A stretch of DNA of 64,000 nucleotides from Otatea glauca (GCA_036346275.1 CM070726.1:26943410-27007409), one strand, 5' to 3'. Counted from the first letter of the stretch, positions 37,744 to 51,060 are shown. The notes: generated from the letters alone by a model not told the origin. Made by a program: numbers and translations.

Positions 37744-40136
37744 GCGCGGAACGCACCCTGAGGATCGCCATCCCAGTGCACACCCGACCGCTCCAGTCTC
37801 TTTGCCGGTTTCGTCGCCGTTTAGCCACAAGAGCTCGCCGTAGCTTTCAAGTGCCGCAGCTCGTTTTCTCGCCGTTCCGCCGCCGTCAAGCCTCCTTTCG
37901 CCGAATCGGTTCCAGATCCGAGGTCGCAGTTCTAAGATGCGTCGAGGCCGCCACTTCTTCTCGCCGGAGTTGCGCCAAAACGCCGTTCGGGTGGTCGTCG
38001 TCCTCCGCTCCGGTGCCAGTCTGCCGCCGTGCTACCATCCTCGTCGGGAAGCCTCGTCAACCGTTGGATCTTCGTCGAACCGTTGTGATCGTGCCACATC
38101 TCAGTAAAAACAGTGAACGGCTCGGGTAAGCGTTGGCCATTGGATGGGTTTTGAGTGGTTAAGATTGAGCCTCGTGTGCGTCGGGTGGTAGCTGTCAGAT
38201 CGTCGCGCGGAAGCGTGCCGCGTGTCGAGCATCGGCACGGACAGTGTCGCAGCCAGTCGATGTGCGCCGCGTGTCGGGCGCGTGGCGCGAGGCGCCGTGG
38301 GCCGCATCCACGGTGGACCAGAGGCGGTCCCGTGAACCAAGTCCATGGACCAGGCTGACGTGTGAGCGTTTGATTGGCTCGGGCCAGGGCTGACATCAGC
38401 ATTGCGCAATAAAAATCGTTTCCAATAGAAAAATAATTCAGAAAAATCAGAAATTCTATTTTCTATATTTTGAGTATTTATTCAAACTTCAAAAGGCTAT
38501 ATCTTTTGCATTTTAACTCAGATTTATGTGATTCAAATTTCTAAAAATTTGTAAAATCAAGATCTATTTATTGGTGTTTATTTGCTATTTGGGCATCATT
38601 TCGTATAGACGTTGAACTGCTCGGTGATCCGGAGGAAGATTCCTCGCTTCAAGACCCAAGCTCAGAGCAAGACCAGCACCTACTCCAAGGCAAGTTGTGC
38701 TTTGACCATGTTGCACCTGATTTCACTAAATTGCTATTTTGTCTCTTAAACTTTATGCATGTTATTTTATGTGAAATGATTTCATTTAATCTGGGAATTA
38801 GATAATATGCCTATTTGAATTAAATCATACTTTGTCAACTATATGCCATGATCTATTTGTCACCCTCGGATGTGGAACTAAAGTTGGTTAATATTAATAA
38901 TCAACATGGGCTAGTTAGACCGTCATAGATTGCTTAGCCATGCCACGTCATCACATGTGTCTGAATGTTGATAATTAGTCTTGACTAATGGAATATGGAA
39001 CATTGTTTATGAATTGGTGTGTCATGTGTTGTCACACAGAGATATCAAGTTGTCGTGGCGAGGTGGTCACACAACTAAATTGAAATATTGGTGGCACGTG
39101 GTGCTTGGTAATCAACTGGGGTGGTAATGATTTAGATTGGGGCAAGTGGCAAGGGGCATGTGCCAAGGTGGGCCAAGATTGGCAGGGGTATGTGCCAGTC
39201 TTGCCTTAATCACTTTAAGGACTTAACCTTGCAAGCCTTTGACCTGAGTCTTTCTTGCAACCACATGTCTGGGATGGGATAGCCTAGCTGAATAATTTTT
39301 GAAGCCTAGATTTCGGTGCTGTCGTGGTGAATAGTGAGTCCCGGGTTTACGGTTTAACTCACATGGCGCAAGAGGGGGGCCCTGTTGTGGTGGTTTAACC
39401 CTTCAGTGTTGAAACCTTAGCGAACAGTACTGGGTCTAGGTGTAGCATTGTAAAGGCTTTGTTATGATCACTCGCCTTGGTGGTGTTTGGTTGTTTCGTG
39501 TGGGTAAAGTGCATAACCTCTGCAGAGTGTACAATCTATTCGAATAGCCATGCTCACGGTATTGGGCAATGCTCGGGAATTACAGTTAAGAGTTAGATTT
39601 TTGTTAAACAAAAACCTGTTGGGATGGCAATGTTCCATGGAAAGTGGAAATTGATTTAGGATTGAAAACTTGGTTTACTTCAGAAATGTTGAATCTATTA
39701 ATTACTGTATTTATTTTACTGCTTTTCAATCTATTTATTATATTCTTGTTAAATGACGCTTGATTGCAAAATAGCCATATTAGCCATCCCTTTGGATTAA
39801 GCCAAGCATATAGAATATTAGACTTGCATTGTTGTGCACAACTTGTTGAGTGCTTTATGTACTCACCCCAACAACAACTTCAGAAGAAGGAGAATCTACG
39901 CCTTTCGTGGAGGAGGATTATATGGACGCGAATACTTAGGGTTCGAGCCCCGTCAGTTGCCTGCGGTGATCTGGGGAGCTGCTACGCTTATTTATTTTCC
40001 GCTGCTGCTTATTTGCTATTTCTTTTATAAGCCCGGTGTGGCAATAATCATGTAAGACAACAGTTATTGTGAATTATTAAAGTTATACTATATTCCGCTG
40101 TGTATGACTGTGATTGCATCTATGTTGAGCCTGTGT

Positions 40137-40162
40137 GCACTAGCGTGATCCTGGACTAGTGC
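40137..40162 (+). other. U5 hairpin of 5' LTR
   Basis: GCACTAG and CTAGTGC form a 7-bp stem with a 12-nt loop, 43 bp before the LTR end. An identical copy is at 51335-51360 in the 3' LTR. Confidence 0.6.
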
Positions 40163-40209
40163 GGTATACACAGAGGGTCCGGATTTGCAAATTCGGGTCC
40201 CAACAGAGG

Positions 40210-40225
40210 TGGTTTCAGAGCCATA
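40210..40225 (+). other. Primer-binding site, initiator tRNA-Met type
   Basis: TGGTTTCAGAGCCATA starts 4 bp after the LTR and is one base from the plant iMet PBS. Confidence 0.85.
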
Positions 40226-40419
40226 TTGACTATAGGTCTTGGCCCTAGGTAGTTGGTATCTCTTAGGAGTGTCTGAAATTATTTTCTAAAGAAAAAGGTA
40301 AAATTGACTAATAAGAAACTCTTGGCTTATCTCATTCTTCTACTCTCATCCTTGCTAGAATTACCTTCTTTTCGTTGCTGTTTCGTGTGGAAATCTTATT
40401 CAAAATTTGTTTTGAATAG

Positions 40420-41144
40420 ATGCCAATCTTCCAGTCCTTCGAGTCGAGGCAGGGTGGCTATGCCATGGAGCTGTGGAGAGTTCTTCATGTGATTGGAGGC
40501 TTCGATCGTCCGCTCTACCGAGGAAGCAACTGGAACGTCAACGGTGTGCATCGGGGATTCTTTTACAAACTGACCATCTTCGCTCGAGAGTGCGATGACA
40601 CCACTAGACCGATCCACATCACTACCCGGAGGTTCACGTACGAGGCGGGAATTCAGGAGGCTGCCAGACTTGCCCTATGACGGATCTGCCATGACTAGGC
40701 CTACGAGCTTCGTGACACCATGTTTCGGCTTCACCTGACAGTGCGAGCGTGCCAGCATCGACGGATCGTGGAGGGGGAGTGTGCTACTGCAGTACAACTT
40801 GGCCGAGTTCGCCATCGCCGGGAGGATCACCGAGGACACCGCCAGAGCCGGAGACAATGTACGAGGCGCTGAGGGTGACCGAGTGAGAGCTTCAGAAGAC
40901 CCGTGACGCAGCAGCCAGAGTCATCAGCGAGCTGGAGGAGGCCTTGCAGGTAGCCGAGGAGGTGGCGGACCAAGTCGTCAAGGAGCCAGATGGGGCCACC
41001 GAAGAAGAAGAGGAAGACCCAGAGGAGCGTGAGTGGGAGCCTGAGGAGCCAGCAGAGGGTCATCAGGATAGGTTTGCACCCATGCTAGCCCACCCACCGG
41101 TGTATGCGCCGGATCAGTCTCAACCAGGGTGCCTGGATGAGTGA
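40420..41144 (+). pseudogene. orf0-like reading frame ahead of gag, broken
   Basis: An open frame of 86 codons starts MPIFQSFESRQGGYAMELWR at 40420 and includes VIGGFDRPLYRG. After stops at 40678 and 40696 the coding character shifts frame to YNLAEFAIAGRITEDTARAG (from 40793), then again to a very acidic tail (EEEEEDPEEREWEPEEPAEG, 40944-41144). The original protein would be about 240 residues. It lies between PBS and gag. As I recall, related rice chromoviruses of the RIRE3/RIRE8 kind have such an orf0. I recognise no domain. It is broken by at least two stops and two shifts. Confidence 0.6.
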
Positions 41145-41424
41145 GAGTCGGTCTTAGAGTTGTGTTGAGACTCGAGTGTTAAGTCGCGTCTTTAAGTTAG
41201 TCTTTACCTTTTAGTAGACGTTAAGGTTGCATGTTTAGTTTGGTTCTTAATTGTCTGGTGAGTGTGCAGTATGTGTTGCAAAGCCCTTGAGCATTGTAAG
41301 CAACCATACCAAGTATTAATAAAGATTATTTAAGTTGGGTTTAACCTGTTTCCCCCGTCTTAGAAATTCTTGCATCTTATCTATGCTACATCTATCTTTC
41401 CTAACCCAAGAAGCAATCAAGCAG

Positions 41425-42435
41425 ATGGTGAACACTCGCAGCAACAACGGAGCTTCAGAAAGTGGTCTGCGCCCAGGCAACAACCCCAACGAAGGAACAC
41501 CACCGCAGCAAGCACTGCTAGTGGATATGCAAAACTTGGGAGCTTTTCTCGCTGCGCAGACTCAGTTGATGCAGACGATGATGCATCAGATGACCAATAT
41601 GGCTGCAGTCAACAACCCTACTACCCAGAACAACAATGGCGGGCCTCGTCCTTACTCCAAGTTGTCAGACTTCATGTGGACCCGGCCGCCAACATTCTCA
41701 GGCAACGTCAACCCCTTGAAGGCAGACGATTGGCTGAGAACCATTGAGAGGAAGCTGTACATCACTCAATGCGAAGGTCGTGAGAAGGTTCTTTACGCAT
41801 CCCATCAGTTAGAGGGAACAGCTGCAGAATGGTGGGAGAACTATTGTGCTGCTCATGAGGCACCCACGGAAATCACAAGGGAAGCGTTTGCAATGGCCTT
41901 TCGCCAGTATCATGTACCGGAAGGGATGATGGACCTGAAAAAGGAAGAATTCAGGGCGCTTAAGCAAGGAGGCCAACCGGTGGCTGATTACTTGAATAAA
42001 TTCACAAAGTTAGCTCGCTATGCTCCTGAAGACGTAGCAACGGACAAGGCCAGGTAGTCCCGCTTCATGAAGGGACTAAACTGAGGGCTGCAAGTGGGGC
42101 TAATTACCCACATTTTTCTGGATTTTCAAGAATTGGTAAACAAGGCTATGATTCTAGAGGATAAGCACAAAGAACTGGGGGAAAATCGCAAGCACTTGAT
42201 GACCAATCCAGGTGTACGCCCTAACCACCTGCGAATGAGGATGACACCGCAACAGTTTGCCAGGTTCCAACCGCAAGTAGTTAACAAACCAGCAACACCT
42301 GCGACGCAACCACCAGGACAGAGTTATCAGACGCCGGCTCAAGGTAACAATGCTCAAGGAGGAGTGCAACAGTCAGCCGCCAGAAGGTGCTACAGTTGCA
42401 ATGAGCTGGGGCATTATGCCAACAGATGTCCCTAG
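41425..42435 (+). pseudogene. Chromovirus gag, three in-frame stops
   Basis: The start MVNTRSNNG at 41425 fits chromovirus gag. A Gln-rich N-terminus is followed by the gag core (PPTFSGNVNPLKADDWLRTI, EGTAAEWWENY, EEFRALKQGGQPVADYLNKF), a Pro/Gln-rich linker and one zinc knuckle CYSCNELGHYANRC (CX2CX4HX4C, about 42391-42432). In-frame stops lie at 42055, 42082 and 42433; the first and third look like CAG to TAG changes. The frame is otherwise continuous into protease. It would form the particle core and bind the genomic RNA. Confidence 0.88.
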
Positions 42436-42912
42436 AAAGGAGGTATCACGCCAGTGCGTTTCAACCTTGGAACGACACCTGCTAAGGCACCGATGATAGG
42501 AGCGAGCCGAGGAACTGGACAGGCAGGAGCATCGCCTCAAGCTACTATTCGGGGCAGAGTCAACCACATCACTGTAGATGAAGCTCAGGAAGCGTCAAAC
42601 GTCGTGCTGGGTAAGTTTTTGGTAAATTCAGTACCTGAAACAGTCTTATTTGATTCGGGAGCTTCGCATTCATTTGTCTCTTGGGCTTTTGCATCTGAAA
42701 ATGGTTTGATTACGAAAAATCTTAAATGTGTGATTTTAGTCCAAGCCCCGAGATCTGAGTTAAGATCTAGCCTTGGGTGCTTGGGAGTTAAGCTGCTAAT
42801 TAATGGGGTAGAATTCCTAGCGAAGTTGATCATGTTAGATACCCAAGTTTTAGATGTTATTCTCGGTATGGACTGGTTGACCAAACATAAGACAGTATTG
42901 GACTGTGGTTGA
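42436..42912 (+). pseudogene. Chromovirus aspartic protease
   Basis: In frame with gag after the stop. The active site LFDSGASHSFVS is intact (DSG at 42652-42660), and the C-terminal hydrophobic motif VILGMDWL is present. A stop at 42910 (probably CGA to TGA) separates it from RT. It would process the polyprotein. Confidence 0.85.
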
Positions 42913-43788
42913 AGGGTTGTATCCATTGAGAGCCCTGGGGGAGAGAAAGTGGAATTCCAAGCGACAACAGTTCGTGATGGTCAGTTAATGGTTAATAGCG
43001 TGAAAGCTGTCAGCATAGAAGAAGTGTCAGTGGTCAAGGAATACCCAGATGTATTTCCAGAGGATCTGCCAGGAATGCCGGCAGACCGTGACATCGAGTT
43101 TGTCATTGAGTTAGCACCGGGAACATCACCAATAGCAAAAAGACCCTATCGGATGCCTACTGATGAACTGGTGGAAATGAAGAAGCAGATTGAAGAGCTG
43201 TTGGAGAAAGGCTTCGTTAGACCAAGCTCATCGCCATGGGGAGCGCCAGTTTTGTTTGTAAGGAAAAAGGATGGAAGTCTAAGGATGTGTATCGATTATC
43301 GAGCACTTAATGATGTAACAATTAAGAACAAGTACCCGTTGCCAATAATCGACGACTTATTTGATCATTTGAAGGGAGAAGGAGTCTTTTCCAAGATAGA
43401 CCTTCGCTCAGGATATCATCAACTGAAGATTCGAGAAGAAGATGTCCCGAAGACCGCATTCTCGACGAGATATGGACATTATGAGTTTACAGTTATGTCG
43501 TTCGGATTGACCAATGCGCCGGCATATTTCATGAATATGATGAATAAGGTTTTCATGGAGTATCTGGATAAGTTTGTTGTTGTATTTATAGACGATATCC
43601 TGGTTTACTCGAAGACGGAAGAAGAGCATGCTGAACATTTGAGGTTGGTTTTAGAAAGGTTGCGAGAACAACAGTTGTACGCTAAGTTCAGCAAGTGTGA
43701 TTTTTGGAAGGAGAAGGTTGAATTTCTTGGTCATGTGATGACTGCGAAAGGAGTGGCAGGAGACCCGAGCAAGGTGGAGATATCCTGA
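42913..43788 (+). pseudogene. Chromovirus reverse transcriptase
   Basis: Open and in frame with protease. It has the linker motif EYPDVFPEDLPGMPADRDIE, RT motifs RKKDGSLRMCIDYRALN, FSKIDLRSGYHQLKI and VMSFGLTNAPAYFMN, and the catalytic FIDD at 43585-43596 inside VVFIDDILVYS. The domain is almost complete. A stop at 43786 combined with a frameshift before 43815 cuts it from RNase H. Confidence 0.92.
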
Positions 43789-43799
43789 CCGGGAGCACC

Positions 43800-44345
43800 A
43801 AGTCTCATTACTCGGTGCGTAGTTTCCTGGGAATGGCAGGTTACTACCGACGGTTTATAGAAGGATTCTCAACAATTGCGAGACCTCTCACGCAATTGCT
43901 GAAAAAGGAAAAGAAGTCTTCATGGACGCCAGAGTGTGAGAAGAGCTTTGAGGAATTAAAGAAGCGTTTGACAACAGCCCCAGTACTAGTATTGCCTGAT
44001 GTCCAGAACAGTTTTGACATATACTGTGATGCATCAAGACAGGGACTTGGATGCGTGTTGATGCAATAGGGTAAAGTGGTCGCATATGCGTCAAGGCAAT
44101 TAAGACCGCATGAAGGAAATTATCCTACGCATGATTTGGAATTGGCTGCCGTGGTGCATGCCTTGAAATTGTGGCATCATTATCTCATTGGAAATAGATG
44201 TGAGATATATACGGACCACAAAAGTTTGAAATATATTTTTACTCAGTCTGACCTTAACATGAGACAAAGGAGGTGGTTGGAACTGATCAAGGATTATAAT
44301 ATGGGAATCCACTACCATCCTGGAAAGGTAATGTAGTGGCTGATG
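43800..44345 (+). pseudogene. Chromovirus RNase H
   Basis: RSFLGMAGYYRRFIEGFS marks the RT connection, then WTPECEKSFEELK. The RNase H motifs are DIYCDASRQGLGCVLMQ, LELAAVVHALK and IYTDHKSLKYIF, which carry the Asp/Glu/Asp residues. A stop at 44067 (CAG to TAG) and a one-base shift near 44330, where VVADALSRK falls into another frame, disable it. Confidence 0.88.
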
Positions 44346-45935
44346 CCTTGAGTCGTAAAAGCCACATTGCAGATGTGATGTACAAGAAGATCAATCGGAA
44401 CTATGTAAGGAGTTTCAGACGTTAAAATTGGAAATGATTCCAGAAGGATTCATAGCTGCATTGGAAGTAAAACCGACATTTGAGGATCAGATTCGGGAAG
44501 GGTAGAAGGATGATGAGAAAATCAACTGAATCAAAGCTAAAAAGGATGAAGGATTAGCGGCAGATTTTACTATGGATGACCAGGGTACCATGTGGTTCAA
44601 GGGTCGAATCTGTGTGCCACACCGACCAGAGCTTAAGCAGTTGATTTTGGAAGAAGATCACGATTCCATGTACTCGATCCATCCGGGAAGCGCCAAGATG
44701 TACCAGGACTTAAGGGAGAGGTTTTGGTGGCCGAATATGAAGCGTGAAGTCGCTGAGCATGTTGCCTTATGTGATATATGCCAGAGAGTTAAGGCAATAC
44801 ACCAGAGACCAACAGGATTACTACTACCATTAAAAATTCTGAAATGGAAATGGGAAGAAATTGGCATGGATTTTATCACTGGGTTGCCAAGAACTCAAAG
44901 TGGGTATGATTCTATATGGGTCGTTGTGGATCGATTGACCAAAGTTGCTCACTTCATTCCGGTTAAGACAACTTACTCAGCAGACCGGTTAGCAGAGTTA
45001 TACATGGCCAGAATTGTGTGTTTGCATGGTGTGCCTAAGAAAATAGTGTCAGACAGAGGTACTCAATTCACCTCTAGATTCTGGGATAAATTGCATGAAG
45101 CTATGGGAACGCGGTTGAACTTCAGTACAGCATATCACCCACAGACCGATGGTCAGACAGAAAGAGTAAATCAGATTTTGGAAGATATGTTAAGAGCTTG
45201 CGCTTTAGCCTACACTACTTCATGGGACAAATGTTTACCATATGCTGAGTTCAGTTATAACAACAGTTACCAAGCTAGTTTGCAGATGTCGCCATTTGAA
45301 GCTTTATATGGTCGTGCCTGTCGTACCCCGCTGAATTGGAATGAGACAGGAGAGCGTATGATATTTGGCCCTAATGTTCTCAAGGAAGTTGAAGAGCAAG
45401 TTGCCATGATAAGAGAGAGGTTGAAAATCGCGCAGTCAAGACAAAAGAGTTACGCAGATAATCGACGCCGTGATTTGAGTTTCGAGCCAGACGATTTTGT
45501 GTATCTCAGAGTTACCCCTCTGAAAGGAGTTAAAAGGTTCCACGCTAAAGGAAAGCTTGTCCCAAGATATGTTGGACCGTTCAAAATTTTGAGCCATCGA
45601 GGGGAGGTTGCTTATCAGTTGGAATTACTGCAGTCACTGGCAGGCATGCATGATGTGTTCCATGTGTCACAGCTCAAGAAGTGTCTTGGGGTGCCAGCGG
45701 AGCAGACGCCTTTGGAAGAGATTGAGTTGCAGAAGGATTTGACCTACAAGGAGCAAACGATGAAAATTTTGATGTCATGGACCGCAGAACCAGGAACAAG
45801 TCAGTTCGTTTTTGCAGAGTTCAGTGGAGCAACCATTCTGAGAATGAGGCAACCTGGGAGCGTGAAGAGGACCTGAAGTTAGAATTTCCAAACCTATTCC
45901 TTAGTTACCCTGAATCTCGGGGTCGAGATTCTGTT
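44346..45935 (+). pseudogene. Chromovirus integrase with chromodomain
   Basis: A 435-codon open stretch (44572-45876) holds the HHCC zinc domain (SIHPGSAKMYQDL ... CDICQRVK), the complete DDE core (VVVDRLTKVAHF, SDRGTQFTSRF and TDGQTERVNQIL), the GPF/GPY motif PRYVGPFKIL and HDVFHVSQLKKCLG. A frameshift near 45770 moves the C-terminal chromodomain (SVRFCRVQWSNHSENEATWE) to another frame, ending at about 45916. Chromodomains of this type can direct integration to marked chromatin. The N-terminal part (44346-44571) has stops at 44503 and 44527. The integrase core is the best-preserved enzyme in the window. Confidence 0.9.
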
Positions 45936-45945
45936 AAGGGGGAGG
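45936..45945 (+). other. Polypurine tract
   Basis: AAGGGGGAGG lies 2 bp before the 3' LTR and primes plus-strand synthesis. Confidence 0.85.
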
Positions 45946-48900
45946 TTTGTATCACCCCAATTTTTGCTTTAAGTATTATTTTATTGTCATTTATGCAATT
46001 TGAGATTTATTGGGATTTTTCTGGATTTATTGGAATTTATTCTGAAAATTAAGTAATTAGCCTATTTGAGAAAACTAATTAAATATGTGCATAGTCAAAA
46101 TAAAGTTTTACCAAAAATATTTTATTTCAACTCAAAATGTCTCAAAGTATTTATGAGAATTTTCTTGGATTTTTCCTGATATTTTAGTTGCCTTAAATAA
46201 ATTAATCTAATTTTAGGGATTATTTTAAATCAAAAAACTTTTGAAAATCGGTGAGCGAAGATCGGCGAAGCTCAAGATCTTTGTCTTGCGGGTGGCTCAA
46301 TACCGTGCGCGCCCATTAGCCGCTTGCGCCGCGCGTGTGGACCGTTAGATCCAGATTGGACGACCTTCTTCTTCGCGAAACCCTAGCATTGTCAGCCGTT
46401 AGATCGAGATCGTGCGGTTAAGATCATGCGGCGTTATTTTCGAAAGATCTGATCGCATCCGTTGATTTTGGAAAGGGTGGATCAGATCATATCGACCGAG
46501 ATCTAATCGTGACCGCTCGTTGCAAATCAAACGGCTCGAGGTCGTCGTCTCCAATTCGGATTCCGAATCCGCCGCCGACTTGCCACCGCCGCCGCGTGAG
46601 TTAGGGTTGCCTTTTCTGCGTGCATGCTGAGGCTATCTAAGGCGCGTACCGCAACTCGAGGATCGCCATCCCAGTGCGCACCTGGCCGCTCTAGTCTCTT
46701 CGCCGGTTTCGTCGCCGTTTAGCCGCAAGAGCTCGCTGTAGTTTTCTAGCACCGCCGCTCGTTTTCTCGCCGTTCCGCCGCCGTCAAGCCTCCTTCCCCC
46801 GAATCGGTTCCAGATCCGGGGTCGCCGTTCTAAGACCCGTCGAGGCCGCCACTTCTTCTCGCCGGAGTTGCACTGAAACGCCGTTCGGGTGGTCGCCGTC
46901 CTCCGCTCTGGTGCCAGTCCGCCGCCGTGCTGCAATCCTCGTCGGGAAGCCTTGTCAATCGTTAGATCTTCGTCAGACCGCTGTGATCGCGCCACGTCTC
47001 AGTAAAAACAGTGAACGGCTCGGGTAAGCGTTGGCCGTTGGATGGGTTTTGAGTGGTTAAGATTGAGCCGCATGTGCGTCGGGTGGTAGCCATCAGATCA
47101 TCGTGCGGATGCGCGCCACGTGTCGAGCATCGACACGGGCAGCGTCGCAACCGATCGTCGCGCCGCCGTGTCGGCGCGTGGTGCGGCAGCGTGGGCGCGC
47201 CCACGGTGGACCGAGGCGATCCCGTGAACTAAGTCCATGGACAGCCGATGTGTCGTCGTCGATTGGCTCGAGCCGTGGCGACGCCAAGATTGCGCAATAA
47301 AAATCTTTTCCAATAGAAAAATAATTCGGAAAAATCGGATATTCTATTTTCTGTATTTTTAGTATTTATTCAAACTTCAAAAGGCTATATCTTTTGTATT
47401 TTAACTCGGATTTGTGTGATTCAAATTTTTAAAAATTTGTAAAATCAAGATCTATTTATTGGTTAATTTTATTTTATTTTTGCAGTTTGGTTTCTCTCTG
47501 GTTTGGTGTTTATTTGCTATTTAGGCATCGTTTCGTGTAGACGTTGAACTGCTCAGTGATCCAGAGGAAGATTCATCGCTTCAAGACCCAAGCTCAGAGC
47601 AAGACCAGCCCCTACTCCAAGGCAAGTTGTGCTTTGACCATGTTGCACCTGATTTCACAAAATTGCTATTTTGTCTCTTAAAATTTATGCATGTTATTTT
47701 ATGTGTATAAATGATTTCATTTAATCGAGGAATTAGATAATATGCCTATTTGAATTAAATCATACCTTGTCAACTATATGCCATGATCTATTTGTCACCC
47801 TCGGATGTGGAGCTATAGTTGGTTAATATTGATAATCAACATGGGCTAGTTAGACCGTCATAGATTGCTTAGCCATGCCATGTCATCACATGTGTCTGAA
47901 TGTTGATACTTAATCTTGACTAATGGAATATGGAACAATGTTTATGAATCGGTGTGTCATGTGTTGTCACACGGTGATAACAAGTTGTCGTGGCGAGGTG
48001 GTCACACAACTAGATTGAAATGTTAGTGGCACGTGGTGCTTGGTAATCAACTGGGGTGGTAATGATTTAGATTGGGGCAAGTGGCAACGGGCATGTGCCA
48101 AGGTGGGCCAGGATTGGCAGGGGTATGTGGAAGTCTTGCCTTAATCACTTTAAGGACTTAACCTTGCAAGCCTTTGACCTGAGTCTTTCTTGCAACCACA
48201 TGTCTGGGATGGGACAGCCTAGCTGAATAATTTGTGAAGCCTAGATTTCGGTGCTGTCGTGGTGAATAGTATGTCCCGGGTTTACGGTTTAACTCACATG
48301 GCGCAAGAGGGGGGGCCTGTTGTGGTGGTTTAACCCTTCAGTGTTGAAACCTTAGCGAACAATACTGGGTCTAGGTGTAGCATTGTAAAGGCTTTGTTAT
48401 GATCACTCGCCTTGGTGGTGTTTGGTTCTCAATCTGCCGTAAAAGACGGATTTGTTTATAACTGACCCATTTATGAAAGTGCATAACCTCTGCAGAGTGT
48501 ACAATCTATTCGAATAGCCGTGCTCACGGTATTGGGCAATGCTCGGGAATTACAGTTAAGTGTTAGATTTTTGTTAAAGAAAATATGTTGGGATGGCATG
48601 GTGCCATGGAAAGTGGAAATTGATTTAGGATTGAAAACATGGTTTACTTCAGAAATGCTGAATCTATTAATTACTGTATTTGTTTTACTGCTTGTCAATC
48701 TATTTATTATATTCTTGTTAAATGCCGCTTTATTGCAAAATAGCCATATTAGCCATTCCTTTGAATTAAGCCAAGCATATAGAATATTAGACTTGCATTG
48801 ATGTGCACAACTTGTTGAGTGCTTTATGTACTCACCCCAACAACAACTTCAGAAGAAGGAGAATCTACGCCTTTCATGGAGGAGGATTATATGGACGCGA

Positions 48901-49290
48901 ATGCTTAGGATCCGAGCCCCGTCAGTTGCCTGCGGTGAACTGGGGAGCTGCAACGCTTATTTGTTTTCCGCTGCTGCTTATTTGCTATTTCTTTTATAAG
49001 CCCGGTGTGGAAATAGTCATGTAAAACAACAGTTATTGTTAATTATTAAAGTTTGAAGGATCGAAAAAGGCGACTAGAGGGGGGGTGAATAGGAGCTAAA
49101 TAAAATTTTCGAATAAACTCTCCCCCTAGATTTCAGACCACCAAAAGACCAGAAAGAAAGAACTGAACCATCGATCAAGCAATTTCATGAACAGAGGCTC
49201 CTACCAGTTAAGGTCGGGTGAACAAGAAAACTGACCTTTGGTCGGGTAACTTTGGTCGGATGAGCGATCGCGAATCGGTCGTCAAGATTA

Positions 49291-49500
49291 GTCGGATGAA
49301 CAGTGCTCCCGACCTGCAGAGGTCGGATGAACAGTACTCGGGGTGAATAGTGTTCGGGTGGACAGTACCCCCGACCAGCACTGGTCGGATGAATAGTACT
49401 CCCGCCCTGCAGAGGTCGGTTGAACAGTGCTCGGAGTGAATAGTGTTCGATGAACAGTACTCCCGACCTACAGAGGTCGGATGAACAGTAAAATCAGCAC
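49291..49500 (+). repeat. Tandem repeats in solo LTR
   Basis: About five copies of a roughly 31-bp motif with core GTCGGATGAACAGTACTC and CCGACCTGCAGAG alternate with longer variants. They lie just inside the LTR edge. Confidence 0.8.
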
Positions 49501-51060
49501 GATAACAAAAACAGAAATCGATGTAACTTTTGATCGGCTGGTCCAAAAACAGTGAAAATTTGTGTGCACCTCTCTAAGGATGTCAGGAACCTATTTCAAA
49601 CATCAATTGAAGGAATTGATACCAAGGTTCCGTCCCTTTTCAGTTTAACAAATGCAACACCAAAAAACAGAGTCACAAACACAGACCTCACCCCTAACTT
49701 GCTAGTGGGAGTTGATGGTCAGAAATCCTTGGATGACTCTCCACAAATTATAGCAAGTACACGAGGAAACAACCCTTCAAACAAACAGAAACACGATCTG
49801 AAGGCACTTTCTTCTACTAGGCATAAAAATTGGTTTCTTGCAAAACTGAATAGAAGAGGTTGTAGATTGCCTAGATGATTGGGATATGATCTACGAAGAT
49901 TCATCCAAAGAATCTTTCATCCTTGGCAACAAGAACCGAAGCCAATCGTAACTAAAAAGCGCAAGTCACACGCTTACGCACTTTAAGAACACACTGATTT
50001 ACAACTTGCAACAAGAACGCAAGGATTGCCTAGATGATTGAAAGCATCGAATCCAGAGAAGAGTTCATCAATCATGAATTTCAACAAAGACTCAACAACA
50101 TGTAGAAGGAGATGAGGCAAATCCAAATTACGTAAAGTAAATTGCATGTAAGTAAATGCAGAAATTAGATAACAGAATTTAAGTGCGTAATGTAAATATG
50201 TAAGGGAAATGAAACAAGAACATAAATGAAGAACATTTCATTTCTGGAAGGGAGGTTTACAAAGCCTCATAACAAAGTGGGCAAAACTCAAATGAGCAAA
50301 GAAAACCTCGAACCTTCAAAGAGGGAGGCTGCCCTACCCTCTATATATAGTGACTTGGGATCAATTCCCACCTTTGGATGTCCTGCTTCAAACCTAAGCC
50401 AACATCCAAGAGCCAGATTTGATCCTTACAGCATCACTCTCAACAACTCTCAACTACTCACGTACACTTTCCTCACCTACTCAACCCCTACAGGAGATAC
50501 CCCTCTCCTGCCTATTTATATGAGCTTGGACCACCTACCACCCTTGGATGAGCCTCTAAACCCTAGAGCACTCCATCAAGGGCTGAGATTTTACCCACTC
50601 ACACAGCTATGCATGGGCTCACCCAAACCCAACAACACAACGGGTTTTGCACGCTTTTCAACTCACACTAACTTGACCGCTACTCTATCTTCTGACCGCG
50701 ATCCAACGGTCCTCCTTGATCGAGCGGCTCAAGTTAGCATCTCATCCATTCCTTTGTCTTCTCGGCTTGCGGCTACTCCCTGCCTTAGTCATCTTTGGTG
50801 ACACCTTGATCATCTGGACCTCAGCTCTCCCAACCTAGTCCTGATCCCCTTCGCCTCACCATGACCTAGCTCCAAAGTCCTGTAACCATTATAGACAAGG
50901 AAACCACATCACGTAGCAATGTCCAACAACACATATCCATCTCAACAGACAGATATACACTACGACCGGCCAAAAACCCGACCACACGTGGTCCGACCAT
51001 CGGTCTCCATCCCGACCACTGAGGTCGATCACCGGTCTCCGACCACCAAAGCCTGCACTC

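Larger units (their letters stand above)
37063..40205 (+). repeat. 5' LTR of Tekay-like chromovirus
   Basis: The 3143-bp LTR starts TGTAACACCCC and ends GGGTCCCAACA. It has an AT-rich start, a GC-rich U3/R region (37370-38400) and an AT-rich rest with the 'gtcagttgcctg' motif at 39952 and the terminal hairpin at 40137-40162. Overlapping ORFs at 37776-38409 on both strands are GC-driven and not genes. Confidence 0.93.

Noticed and set aside
37776..38409. Overlapping ORFs of 102-156 codons on both strands
   Set aside because: They fall in the GC-rich LTR region and are not kept intact in the paired LTR (46633-47313).
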